NCBI GenBank assembly: GCA_021324945.1
Contig: JAJPID010000065.1
Coordinates: 62,001 to 126,000, forward strand
Direction: 5' to 3'
DNA length: 64,000 bases
DNA from: Lysobacterales bacterium
GTDB taxonomy: Bacteria > Pseudomonadota > Gammaproteobacteria > Xanthomonadales > Rhodanobacteraceae
The notes under the pieces were generated by a model that saw only the letters and a list, made by a program, of their open reading frames with translations, was not told the DNA's origin and did not search any database. The position numbers were made by a program, and so were the translations under genes. Below, one piece after another: positions 8,792-17,082 of the stretch (the stretch's first letter is position 1; each line of letters opens with the position of its first letter).

Positions 8792-9820
8792 GTGCGCAAA
8801 CCCACTATCAGGGATGTCGCCAAACGCGCATCGGTTTCGTTGAAAACCGTCTCGCGCGTGATCAACGATGAACCGGCGGTGCGCGAACGCACGCGTGCCA
8901 AGGTGCTGAAGGCGATCGCCGATCTTGGTTATCAGCCGGATGTTTCCGCGCGCAGCTTGCGCGGGGCACGCGCCTACGCAGTCGGGCTGGTTTACGACAA
9001 TCCCAACCCCTATTACATCATCAGCGTGCAGAACGGCGCGCTGTCCGTGTGCCGCGAGCGCGGCTTCGGTTTGCAGATCCATCCGTGCAATTCGGCGTCC
9101 TCGAATCTGCCCGAGGAACTGAGCGACCTGGTCGCGCACGCGCGGCTGGATGGTTTGATCCTGGCACCGCCGATGTCCGAGCGCATGGGGCTGATCCGTC
9201 ATCTCGCGGCAAACAAGATCAAATTCGTGCGGATTCTCTCCGCGGCGGAAGATCCGAACGACGGTTTTCCCTGCGTGTACGTGGACGACCGCGACGCGGC
9301 CTACGACATCACCGAACACCTGATCCAGCTCGGGCATCAGCGCATCGGTTTCATCTGGGGTGGCGCGGCGCACCGCTCCAGCCCGGAGCGCTACAAGGGC
9401 TACGAGGCGGCGCTGAAGGATTACGCGATTCCACTGGACAAGAAGCTGATCGTGCACGGCGACTATTCGTTCGACGACGGCTTTCGCGGCGCACGCAAGC
9501 TGTTCGCGCTGAAGTCGCGGCCCACTGCGATCTTCGGTTCCAATGATGAGATCGCGGCGGGCGTACTGGCTGCGGCCAAATCCGCCGGCATCGAAGTGCC
9601 GTCCGATTTGTCGATCGCGGGTTTCGAGGACAGCCCTTTTTCGAAGCAATCGTGGCCGGCGCTGACCACCGCGCGGCAAGCGACGGAAACCATCGCGCGT
9701 CACGCCGCGCAATTATTGCTGGCGCAATTGAGCGATCATCCCGCGCGCATAGGTAACGAAGGTTTCAGTCCGGAATTGGTGATCCGCGGTTCCACCGCGC
9801 CGCCGCGGATGCCGCGATGA
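8792..9820 (+). CDS. nagR: LacI-family transcriptional repressor of the GlcNAc locus (NagR)
   Basis: A 342-residue LacI-type regulator. The helix-turn-helix is at the extreme N-terminus (PTIRDVAKRASVSLKTVSRV), followed by the hinge helix PDVSARSLRG and a periplasmic-binding-protein fold. The start is the GTG at 8792: it places the HTH at residues 3-25 as in LacI proteins and has GGGGA upstream. An earlier ATG at 8708 would add 28 residues without family resemblance. The gene lies between transporter and deaminase and is coupled to the latter by an ATGA overlap. It probably binds the CAACGTTG-centred sites at 7185 and 7378 and is released by GlcNAc-6-P or a similar intermediate (inferred). Confidence 0.9.
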   Translation: MRKPTIRDVAKRASVSLKTVSRVINDEPAVRERTRAKVLKAIADLGYQPDVSARSLRGARAYAVGLVYDNPNPYYIISVQNGALSVCRERGFGLQIHPCNSASSNLPEELSDLVAHARLDGLILAPPMSERMGLIRHLAANKIKFVRILSAAEDPNDGFPCVYVDDRDAAYDITEHLIQLGHQRIGFIWGGAAHRSSPERYKGYEAALKDYAIPLDKKLIVHGDYSFDDGFRGARKLFALKSRPTAIFGSNDEIAAGVLAAAKSAGIEVPSDLSIAGFEDSPFSKQSWPALTTARQATETIARHAAQLLLAQLSDHPARIGNEGFSPELVIRGSTAPPRMPR

Positions 9821-10866
9821 ACGCGCGTCTGAACATGACGGCCGAATCCACGCGCATGTTTGCCGAGGCCGCGGAGAGCGCGGATGCGGTCGCGCGGCAG
9901 TTCGCCGGGAACGCGGACGTGATCGAAACGCTTGCGGCGCGATTGCGTGCGCAACCGCCGCGCTTCATCGTCACCTGCGCGCGTGGTAGCTCCGATCACG
10001 CCGCGACGTTCGCGAAATACCTCTTCGAAACGCATCTGGGTCTGGTGACGGCATCTGCATCGCCTTCCATCGGTTCGGTGTATGCCGCGAGACCGCAGTT
10101 GCGCGATGCGCTGTTCATGGCGATCTCGCAATCCGGCCGTAGCCCGGATCTGCTGCGCAACACGGAACTGGCGCGTGACGCCGGTGCGCGCGTGGTGGCG
10201 CTGGTCAATCACGCGGATTCGCCGCTGGCGCAATTGGCCGACCATGTGCTCCCACTGCGCGCGGGCGCGGAAACGAGCGTCGCAGCGACGAAAAGCTATC
10301 TGTGTTCCTTGTCGGCGCTGCTGCAACTCACCGCGCACTGGTCCGAAGACGAATCGTTGTCGCACGCGCTGCGCATGTTGCCGCAAGCCATGCGGGAAGC
10401 CTGGTCGATGGACTGGTCACCGCTCATCGATGGGTTGACGAATGCGGACAATCTGTTTGTGGTCGGCCGTGGTTTGGGGCTCGCCGCGGCACAGGAAGCG
10501 GCGTTGAAACTCAAGGAAACCTGCGGCCTGCACGCGGAAGCCTTCAGCAGTGCGGAAGTGATGCACGGACCGATGGCGATCGTGGGCAACGGTTTTCCGG
10601 TGCTCGCTTTCGCGCAGGACGATGACAGCGGCGAGAGCACGCTCGAGATCGCGAAGCGATTCCGCGAGCGCGGGGCGCGCGTGTGGCAGGCGCAACCCGG
10701 CGTGCGCTACGGCGATCATCTGCCGCTGCCTGCCTCTCCGCATCCGGCCTGCACACCGTTGCTGACCGTTACCGCGTTCTACCGCGCGGCGAATGGGCTG
10801 GCGCTGGCGCGCGGTTTCGATCCCGACGTGCCGCCGTATCTCAACAAGATCACCAAGACGCTGTGA
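9817..10866 (+). CDS. nagB-II: SIS-domain glucosamine-6-phosphate deaminase (NagB-II)
   Basis: A 349-residue cytosolic protein with two sugar-isomerase (SIS) domains, resembling the isomerase half of GlmS but without the glutamine amidotransferase part. Visible features are CARGSSDHAATFAKY in the first domain, ISQSGRSPD, SVAATKSY, and in the second FVVGRGLGLAAAQEAALKLKE with the SSAEVMHGP loop. The C-terminus YLNKITKTL resembles the GlmS end (LAKSVTVE region). It converts glucosamine-6-P to fructose-6-P and ammonia, replacing classical NagB in many Proteobacteria. It overlaps nagR by ATGA and nagA by GTGA, so the three are translated as a unit. Confidence 0.92.
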   Translation: MNARLNMTAESTRMFAEAAESADAVARQFAGNADVIETLAARLRAQPPRFIVTCARGSSDHAATFAKYLFETHLGLVTASASPSIGSVYAARPQLRDALFMAISQSGRSPDLLRNTELARDAGARVVALVNHADSPLAQLADHVLPLRAGAETSVAATKSYLCSLSALLQLTAHWSEDESLSHALRMLPQAMREAWSMDWSPLIDGLTNADNLFVVGRGLGLAAAQEAALKLKETCGLHAEAFSSAEVMHGPMAIVGNGFPVLAFAQDDDSGESTLEIAKRFRERGARVWQAQPGVRYGDHLPLPASPHPACTPLLTVTAFYRAANGLALARGFDPDVPPYLNKITKTL

Positions 10867-12005
10867 AGCGCCTGCTGCATAACGCGTGCGTGCTGACCGA
10901 TGCGGGTTTCGACCGCGACGTCAGCGTGTTGATCGAGAACGATCGCATCATTGCGATGGGTTCGTTGCGGCAATTGCACGATGTGGAAATCGAATCGCAC
11001 GACCTGCACGGCGCATACCTCGTGCCGGGTTTCATCGACTGCCAGGTCAACGGCGGCGGCGATGTGTTGTTCAACGACGATCCGAGTGTGGAGACGATCG
11101 CGCGCATCGCGCAGGCGCATCGGCAATTCGGCACCACCGGTTTTCTGCCGACGCTGATCAGCTCCGACGACGACACCATGCGCGCGGCAATGGAAGCCGT
11201 GGATCGCGCGATCGAACAGCGCGTGCCGGGCGTGTTGGGCATCCATCTGGAAGGCCCGTTCCTCGCCGCCGCGCGCAAGGGCGTGCATGACGCCGGCATG
11301 TTTCGCGCGCCATCGCGCAAGGAAATCGAACTGGTGTGCTCGCTGAAATACGGCCGCACACTGCTGACCGTCGCACCGGAATGCGTGCCGCCTGAAACGA
11401 TCCGCGAGTTGAGCGAACGCGGCGTGATCGTCAGCCTGGGCCACGCCGCAGCCGATTACGCGCAGACGCGCGCGGCCCTGGACGCCGGGGCGCGCGGTTT
11501 CACGCATTTGTTCAACGCGATGACGCCGCTGGGCAGCCGCGAGCCCGGCGTGGTCGGCGCGGCACTGGAAGATCCGGACAGTTTCTGCGGCGTGATCATG
11601 GATGGCTTTCATGCGCATGTCGCCACGCTGCGCATCGCGCTCGCCGCCAAACCGCGCGGCAGGATTTTTCTGGTGACCGATGCGATGCCGCCGGTAGGCG
11701 GCGCGCGCACGCATTTCGAACTTGGTGAACGAATCATCGACTGCCGCGATGGGCGCTGCACCACCAGCGACGGCACGCTGGCCGGTTCGGCGCTGGACAT
11801 GGCCACTGCGGTGCGCAACACCGTGACTCAAATCGGAGAACCTCTAGCCGAGGCCGTGCGCATGGCTACGACTTATCCGGCGGACTTTCTGCGATCTTTC
11901 GATCGCGGACGCATCGCACCCGACTGCCGCGCGGATTTCGTGGTGCTGAGCGAAAACCTGGAGGTGCGCGAAACCTGGATCGGCGGCGAGCGTTTCGCTG
12001 GATGA
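10863..12005 (+). CDS. nagA: N-acetylglucosamine-6-phosphate deacetylase
   Basis: A 380-residue amidohydrolase, the normal length of NagA. The GTG start at 10863 overlaps the deaminase stop (GTGA). Motifs: LVPGFIDCQVNGGGD early, HLEGPFL with the metal-ligand Glu, SLGHAAADY and HLFNAMTPLGSREPG with metal-ligand His residues, and LVTDAMPPVG with the catalytic Asp. It removes acetate from GlcNAc-6-P, feeding glucosamine-6-P to the NagB-II protein encoded immediately upstream. It is the last gene of the plus-strand arm. The following gene is convergent, and no clear terminator is visible in the 16 bases between them. Confidence 0.95.
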   Translation: MKRLLHNACVLTDAGFDRDVSVLIENDRIIAMGSLRQLHDVEIESHDLHGAYLVPGFIDCQVNGGGDVLFNDDPSVETIARIAQAHRQFGTTGFLPTLISSDDDTMRAAMEAVDRAIEQRVPGVLGIHLEGPFLAAARKGVHDAGMFRAPSRKEIELVCSLKYGRTLLTVAPECVPPETIRELSERGVIVSLGHAAADYAQTRAALDAGARGFTHLFNAMTPLGSREPGVVGAALEDPDSFCGVIMDGFHAHVATLRIALAAKPRGRIFLVTDAMPPVGGARTHFELGERIIDCRDGRCTTSDGTLAGSALDMATAVRNTVTQIGEPLAEAVRMATTYPADFLRSFDRGRIAPDCRADFVVLSENLEVRETWIGGERFAG

Positions 12006-12021
12006 GGTCAATCGGATGAGA

Positions 12022-12945
12022 TCAATGCCGATGCGCGCGCTGCGCGCAATCCGGCTCGTCGTCCGCACACGCGCACGTTTCGATTTCCACCGTGGTATGG
12101 TCGATCGCAAACTTCTCGCGCAGCACGCTCTTGATCGCCAGCAATCCCGCGCGAGCGTCCGCGCCTTCGCGCAGGCGTGCGTGCAGCGTGGCCATGCGCG
12201 AACCGGACGCGATCTGCCATACGTGCAAATGATGCACTTCCAGAATGTCGGCGTCGGCCTGTGCGACCGCGGCGCGAATTTCTTCCGGTGCCAAGCCTTC
12301 GGGCACACCTTCCAGAAGAATGTGCGATGAGCGCCGCAGCAGCATCCAAGCGCCGCGCAGGATCAGCAGCGATACCAGCAGCGAAAGCGCAGGGTCGGCG
12401 AAGTTCCAACCCAGATAACGCACGAGCAATGCCGCCGCGACAGTGGCGATCGAGCCCAGCAAATCGCCGAGCACGTGCAGACTGGCTCCGGCGATGTTGA
12501 TGTCCTGCCGTTCGTGTCCGTGCAGCATGCGCAGCACGATCGCATTGACGACAAATCCTGCGAGCGCCACGCCGAGCATCACGCCAGAACGGATTTCGAT
12601 GCCGTGCAGGGCCATCAGGCGCGCGACCGCTTCGTACACGATCCACGCCACCAGCAGCACTTGCACCAGCGCGTTGGTGAACCCGGCCAGCACTTCGAGC
12701 CGCGCGTAACCGAAACTGCGGCGCGCATCGGCGGGACGCGTCGCGAAATACGCCGCGGCCCACGCCAGCAGCAGCGAAGCGGCATCCACCAGCATGTGCC
12801 CGGCGTCGGCCAGCAACGCCAGCGAGCCGGAAACCGCGCCGCCGACCGCTTCGGCGATCAGCATCGCGCAAGTCAGCGCGAATGCCAGCCCCAGCGCGGC
12901 ACCGCCGTGTTCGGCATGCGAGTGGTGGGCGTGATCCTGCGTCAT
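12022..12945 (-). CDS. Cation diffusion facilitator (zinc/cadmium/cobalt efflux, CzcD-like)
   Basis: A 307-residue inner-membrane CDF exporter with six predicted helices. The N-terminus is His-rich (HAHHSHAEHGG). The metal site is given by LLADAGHMLVDA in helix II and ASLHVLGDLLGS in helix V. The C-terminal cytoplasmic domain contains HHLHVWQIASG, as in CzcD/ZitB. The protein ends CAQRAHRH, with a further metal-binding-like ETCACADDEPDC segment. The ATG at 12945 (MTQDHAHH) is preferred to an upstream in-frame start. It exchanges Zn2+ or a similar cation for protons. It sits next to the zinc-uptake locus but no shared regulatory site is visible. Confidence 0.92.
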   Translation of the reverse strand: MTQDHAHHSHAEHGGAALGLAFALTCAMLIAEAVGGAVSGSLALLADAGHMLVDAASLLLAWAAAYFATRPADARRSFGYARLEVLAGFTNALVQVLLVAWIVYEAVARLMALHGIEIRSGVMLGVALAGFVVNAIVLRMLHGHERQDINIAGASLHVLGDLLGSIATVAAALLVRYLGWNFADPALSLLVSLLILRGAWMLLRRSSHILLEGVPEGLAPEEIRAAVAQADADILEVHHLHVWQIASGSRMATLHARLREGADARAGLLAIKSVLREKFAIDHTTVEIETCACADDEPDCAQRAHRH

Positions 12946-13059
12946 GCAGCGAATGCTAGGCAGCGCGGACGGCGTTACACAATTCCGATGAGAAAAACCG
13001 GGTCCGATGGGCAAAACCGGACATCCTGATGTGCCGGGGCGTGGCCCTTCCGCACGTAT

Positions 13060-13518
13060 TCAAGCGGCGTGGCCACAATCAGGACCATGCACATGCCGGT
13101 GCGACAGCACAAGATTGGTGACGTGCGCGCTGGCGACCAGCACGCCGCCGCACACGACCAGCACCGTGTGCAGCCACTCGTGACGGCCGATGTCGATGAT
13201 GATGCCGGTCAGCAGCAAGGCGATGCCGGGAATCAACAGAAACAGCGCGTGCAGTTTGCGATGACGGCGCCACGCCGTAACGATGGTGACGGAAGCCAGC
13301 GCCGCCGCGCAGGCGACGAAGATGCGCTCGAAACGGTGGTCGGCGAGAAAGCCCAGTCCGATTAGGGGCAGCAGCGCGATCACGAACGGCAGCAGCGCGC
13401 AATGCACCGCGCACAGGAACGACGCGGTCGCACCCACGCGATCGGCCGCGACCGCGAGCGGGCTGACGCGAAGGTTCGCATTCGACAATTCCATTGCTGC
13501 GGGCCGTTCGATATTCAC
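13060..13518 (-). CDS. MerC-domain inner-membrane protein
   Basis: A 152-residue protein with four hydrophobic segments and the cysteine pattern ASFLCAVHCALLP in the first helix, as in the MerC mercury-transport family. The end (HVHGPDCGHAA) is a plausible metal-binding tail. It starts three bases after the TonB receptor stop codon, so the two are one transcription unit; a second Met (residue 9, MELSN) is an alternative start. MerC-domain proteins next to Zur-controlled receptors are common in Xanthomonadales. Here a role in zinc rather than mercury handling is inferred from the Zur box and context; no other mer gene is present. Confidence 0.8.
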   Translation of the reverse strand: MNIERPAAMELSNANLRVSPLAVAADRVGATASFLCAVHCALLPFVIALLPLIGLGFLADHRFERIFVACAAALASVTIVTAWRRHRKLHALFLLIPGIALLLTGIIIDIGRHEWLHTVLVVCGGVLVASAHVTNLVLSHRHVHGPDCGHAA

Positions 13519-13521
13519 GTT

Positions 13522-15684
13522 TCAGAAGTCCTTTTGCAGGCCCAGATAAACCCCGCGCCGCGGCCCATATTGTGGCGCACCCACGCCGATGCCGGAACCG
13601 TCGCGCAATTCGTAGGAACGATCCAGCACGTTGATGACCGCCAACCGCGTGCCCAGCTTGCCGAACCCGGGCAGATCGAACGTGTGGGTGAGATCCAGGT
13701 TCATCTGGAAATACCCGGGCAGCGTTTCGGTATTGGCGAAGCCGCGCCGCAGACCGCTGCCGTAGAGAAAATCGCCGCCGATGCGTGTCGTATCGTTGAT
13801 CGCGTAACTCACGCCGCCTGAAGCCGCCATGCGCTGGTCGTGATCCAGATGCACCCAGTGCGTGTTGATGTAAGCGAGCTCGTCCGGATCGAAATTGAAC
13901 TGGCCAGAGATGACCTGCGTGCCCAGCGCGTGGCTGTTGGAGACATTGAAGTACGCGTTCCACGGGCCGCTCGCGTAATCAGCCGTGAGCTCCACGCCGC
14001 GCACGCGGCCGCGCTGGTAATTGAACGGCGAGAACACCAGCGCCGCGCCGAACTGCCCTTCGTCCTGCAAGTAAGTCACCTTGCGATAATAGGCATCCAG
14101 TCCGAGCGTCAGGTTCTTGCCGACTTTCTGCGAAACCCCGATGTCGTAGTAATTGGAGCGCTCCGATTTCACGTTGGTGTTGACGTTGCTGGGCAACTGG
14201 TTGGTGGTGCCCTGAAACAACGCGATGTCGGTCGGCGCGATCAGTTCTGTCGGCGGCGGCGTGAAGTAACGCGCGTAGCCGGCATGCAAAGTCGTATCCG
14301 GCGTGATGTCGTAGACGAGCCCCAGTCGGGGACTGACTTGGCCTTCGTTGACGTAGGCGCTGACGTGATCGGCGCGCAGGCCGTAGTTCACCACCAGTTT
14401 TTCATTGATCTGCCATTGATCCTGCAAATAGGCGCCGTAGATGTGCGCGAGCTTGGCGTTGTCGTCGATGATGGTGATCGGGATCGTGGAGGTTTGATTG
14501 CCGTCCGCATCGGCGGGAAATACCAGCGAACTGTTGTTGGACAGTGCGCGTTCGGTATCGGCATAGATGCCGTAACGCAGCAGATGCGAATCGCCCCAGG
14601 GCGTGGAGAAATCCGCCTGCAAGGTGTTCGCGCGGTTGCTGCGGCCGACGGTCGATGCCACGCCGTTGAACACCAGATCGCCGACCGGATCGGGCTGGAA
14701 GTTCACACTGGTGTAGCGTTGGCCCAGCGACACCTGATAGTCGGTGTTCGTGATGTGGCCTTGCAGGCTGAAGATGCCGAAGCGCGTGACTTCGCGCTGG
14801 CTCTCATCCAGCTTGGATGAATCGAAATCGCTGATATCGCCGTCCACGAATGCGGGCTGCTGCCCCGGATTGTCCGGAATCTGGAAGCGGTTGTCGGCGG
14901 TACCGAACATGAAGCTCGCGCGCGTGGTTGGATTGAACAGATACGAGAGATAACCGAAGGTCTGCAACTGATTGGTGTGATCGTGGATCGCATTGCGCGA
15001 TGCAGTCGGGTTCTCGATGCCGATGTCGCTTTGCAGGTAGTTCGCGTTGAAGTAATACGACCACCGGCCTTCGCTGCCATGGATCTCGAAACTCGGGTTG
15101 AAGGTCCCGAACGAACCGCCGTTCACGTCGACGCTGCCGCCGTTGCCGAGCTGCGCGCCGGATTTGGTGGTGATGTCTACCACGCCGGCGGTGCGATAGC
15201 CGTACTGCGCCGGCAGCGCGCCGGTCAGAAATTTCAGCGAATCGATGAAGCGCGTGTCCAGCGTCTGCCCGAAGCCGCTGATGCTCTCGGGAATGATGAT
15301 GCCGTCGATGCGGTATTGCAGATTGGCGTGGTCGCCGCGCACGTGCAGTTGTCCGAAGGAATCCTGCACCACGCCCGGCGCCTGCAGGATCACCTGATTC
15401 AGCGGCGTGCTGTCGCCCTGCGGCAGCTGCTGGATCGACTTGCGGTCGAACACGGTCTGGCTGGTGCCGGTGTCGGGCGAGAGCGCGTTGCGTGCGCGAT
15501 CCAGTGCCGCCGTCACCTGGACGGTTTGCAAGGTCTGCGTCGGGTCGTCGGGCGCGTTCGCCGCGGAGGTCGACTCTCCGCTGCTCACCGCCGGCGCGGG
15601 CAGCGCTTGCTGTGCCCGGGCGGTCGACATCAAGGTGGCGCACAAGATCGCTGTGAGTACGAGAGGTATGGGTTTGAGGCGCAT
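13522..15684 (-). CDS. TonB-dependent receptor, probably for zinc (Zur-controlled)
   Basis: A 720-residue outer-membrane receptor with a signal peptide (MRLKPIPLVLTAILCATLMS, ending at ARAQ). The plug contains QLPQGDSTPLNQVILQAPGV and LQYRIDGIIIPES, and the protein ends in the beta-strand GVYLGLQKDF. The ATG at 15684 is preferred to an in-frame start within the operator. A near-consensus Zur box lies 28 bases upstream, and MerC-domain and zur genes flank it, which supports zinc or a zinc-chelate as substrate. The sequence alone does not fix the ligand. Confidence 0.9.
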   Translation of the reverse strand: MRLKPIPLVLTAILCATLMSTARAQQALPAPAVSSGESTSAANAPDDPTQTLQTVQVTAALDRARNALSPDTGTSQTVFDRKSIQQLPQGDSTPLNQVILQAPGVVQDSFGQLHVRGDHANLQYRIDGIIIPESISGFGQTLDTRFIDSLKFLTGALPAQYGYRTAGVVDITTKSGAQLGNGGSVDVNGGSFGTFNPSFEIHGSEGRWSYYFNANYLQSDIGIENPTASRNAIHDHTNQLQTFGYLSYLFNPTTRASFMFGTADNRFQIPDNPGQQPAFVDGDISDFDSSKLDESQREVTRFGIFSLQGHITNTDYQVSLGQRYTSVNFQPDPVGDLVFNGVASTVGRSNRANTLQADFSTPWGDSHLLRYGIYADTERALSNNSSLVFPADADGNQTSTIPITIIDDNAKLAHIYGAYLQDQWQINEKLVVNYGLRADHVSAYVNEGQVSPRLGLVYDITPDTTLHAGYARYFTPPPTELIAPTDIALFQGTTNQLPSNVNTNVKSERSNYYDIGVSQKVGKNLTLGLDAYYRKVTYLQDEGQFGAALVFSPFNYQRGRVRGVELTADYASGPWNAYFNVSNSHALGTQVISGQFNFDPDELAYINTHWVHLDHDQRMAASGGVSYAINDTTRIGGDFLYGSGLRRGFANTETLPGYFQMNLDLTHTFDLPGFGKLGTRLAVINVLDRSYELRDGSGIGVGAPQYGPRRGVYLGLQKDF

Positions 15685-15711
15685 TGCAACGTCCCATGAT
15701 GGCACATATGT

Positions 15712-15730
15712 TATGTTATAATATAACATA
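15712..15730. promoter_or_regulatory. Zur box
   Basis: TATGTTATAATATAACATA is a perfect 19 bp palindrome about a central A and closely resembles gammaproteobacterial Zur operators (GTTATA-N-TATAAC core). It precedes the TonB receptor gene on one side and the degenerate Zur-like frame on the other. Zur is encoded 0.4 kb away. Confidence 0.9.
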
Positions 15731-15839
15731 TACGGCTCGCAACTGGAAGCCGGTCACGCGTGCAGTTGGGCCTGCAGGGGCAGGATGCGGACGAGATCGG
15801 CCAAAGCCGAAAGGTCCAGTCGATCGCCGTTCGAGGGAG

Positions 15840-16004
15840 ATGCTCGCCAAAGCCCCTGCCTTATGCAGGCGGCATGCCCGGCTGACGAGCCTGCGGCGCA
15901 AACTGCTCGAACTCCTCTGGGAGTATCCGCAGGTCCCGCTCGGGGCCTACGCATTCATTTGCCGGCTCGAGGCCCTGTCACGAGGACACACGCCGTCTGC
16001 GTAA
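15840..16004 (+). pseudogene. Degenerate Zur/Fur-family N-terminal fragment
   Basis: This 54-codon frame starts at an ATG directly preceded by GAGGGAG. It reads like the first winged-helix half of a Zur protein: ALCRRHARLTSLRRKLLELL, then PLGAYAFICRLEALSRG. The intact zur gene nearby has RLTPLRHQVLDLI and KAYDLLDSL at equivalent positions. A stop follows where the conserved PPTVYRALDFL helix should begin, and I find no continuation of Zur in the other two frames. It lies on the plus strand facing away from the Zur box. Most likely it is a decayed second Zur-like gene; an expressed truncated protein cannot be excluded. Confidence 0.55.
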
Positions 16005-16137
16005 AAGAGCCGGCGCTCCAAAGCCTGATGGCCAGAAAATCCAGACTGCTCGACTTTTCCGTGCGGCAGATGATCGAGTTGCAGGGACGTTACGCGGGTT
16101 GCGCATCCCGCTGACGTCCGCGGAGGAATGCATCGAT

Positions 16138-16611
16138 TCAACCGGACCGGCAATCCCGGCAGACGCCGTGCACTTCCAGCGTCTGCGCCTTGGCGCGGAA
16201 CCCCAGCGAACCCGCACGCTTCTCGATCAACCCAGCGACCGCACCGTCATCACACAATTCGGTCGCGCCTTCGCATTTGTCGCAGATCAGGAACGGAACC
16301 TGGTGAGCCTCGCCCGGATGTTCGCAGAACACGAAGGCGTTGATCGATTCCAGCTTGTGGATGAAGCCGTGCTCCAGCAGAAAATCCAGCGCGCGATACA
16401 CCGTGGGCGGTGCCGCGCCGGCGTGTGTGTCGCGCAAAGAATCCAGCAAATCGTATGCCTTCACCGGCTTGCGCGCGCGCGCGATCAAGTCCAGCACCTG
16501 ATGTCGCAGCGGCGTCAATCGCAAACCGCGTTCACGGCTGGCGCGCTCGACCTCGCGCACGACGCCGGCGGCGTCGCGGTGGTGATGATGTCGGGAATGC
16601 GCGGTTGCCAC
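16138..16611 (-). CDS. zur: Zinc uptake regulator Zur (Fur family)
   Basis: A 157-residue metalloregulator. A His-rich start (MATAHSRHHHHRD) is followed by the winged helix RLTPLRHQVLDLI, KAYDLLDSL, APPTVYRALDFLLEHG and HKLESINAFV, which distinguishes Zur from Fur. Two CxxC motifs, CDKC and CRDC, form the structural zinc site, and HPGEAHQVPF supplies ligands of the regulatory site. With zinc bound it represses uptake genes; the palindrome at 15712 is the obvious local target. It lies 9 bases downstream of a small membrane-protein gene, suggesting co-transcription. Confidence 0.95.
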   Translation of the reverse strand: MATAHSRHHHHRDAAGVVREVERASRERGLRLTPLRHQVLDLIARARKPVKAYDLLDSLRDTHAGAAPPTVYRALDFLLEHGFIHKLESINAFVFCEHPGEAHQVPFLICDKCEGATELCDDGAVAGLIEKRAGSLGFRAKAQTLEVHGVCRDCRSG

Positions 16612-16620
16612 GGGTCTATT

Positions 16621-16917
16621 CTAGCGCTTGCGCGTGATTGGAAAATTTTTGACGCGTTCGTGCTGCTTCTGCTCGCCTGCCGGGAACGCCCACAGCGTGA
16701 ACCAGCCGATCGGCCCCAGCACCAGTGCCAGGCCGATGCCAAGCCATACGCGCCGCCGCCGCCAGCCCAGCGCCGCGCCGACGACGACGCACAGCACCGT
16801 GAACCAGATGAGCGGCCACCAAGGCACCAGCAGCATGATGTTTTCGAAAATGCGACGAAACGCATCCGGAGAATCCGGATCGACGCCGCGGGTGATTTGA
16901 GCGAGCAGATCGTCCAC
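16621..16917 (-). CDS. Small two-helix membrane protein, unknown function
   Basis: A 98-residue protein that I do not assign to a family. It has a charged N-terminal segment (MDDLLAQITRGVDPDSPDAF), two hydrophobic helices (around WWPLIWFTVLCVVVGAALGW and WLGIGLALVLGPIGWFTLWA) and a short basic tail. Its stop is 9 bases before zur on the same strand, so it is probably in the same transcript. That could mean zinc-related function or simple proximity. A repeat-bounded element lies immediately upstream. Confidence 0.65.
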   Translation of the reverse strand: MDDLLAQITRGVDPDSPDAFRRIFENIMLLVPWWPLIWFTVLCVVVGAALGWRRRRVWLGIGLALVLGPIGWFTLWAFPAGEQKQHERVKNFPITRKR

Positions 16918-16952
16918 GTGAGCGGTGAGCGGTAGAGCGTAACAATGAAATC

Positions 16953-17080
16953 GTCATTCCGGGCCGGCCGCAAGCCGGAACCACGAAGCTCTCGGCCATG
17001 GATGGCATCTGATCGCGCGCAGGGCCACATCCAAAGCGGACTCAGGATTGCGCTCGCTACGCGAATGGCTCCGGAATGAC
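16953..17080. repeat. Short dispersed element with GTCATTCCGG inverted ends
   Basis: GTCATTCCGG (16953-16962) and CCGGAATGAC (17071-17080) are perfect inverted 10-mers bounding 128 bases with no gene. Related elements lie at 33608-33706 and 39242-39410. They resemble the intergenic REP/MITE-like repeats of Xanthomonadales genomes. Confidence 0.6.
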
Positions 17081-17082
17081 AA

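Noticed and set aside
7203-8843. 546-codon plus-strand frame overlapping the transporter gene
   Set aside because: Arg/Gly-rich without helices; the frame used instead encodes a normal 12-helix FucP-type transporter.
13060-13518. Mercury resistance locus based on the MerC-domain protein
   Set aside because: No merR, merT, merP or merA is present, and a Zur box controls the transcription unit; zinc is the better reading.
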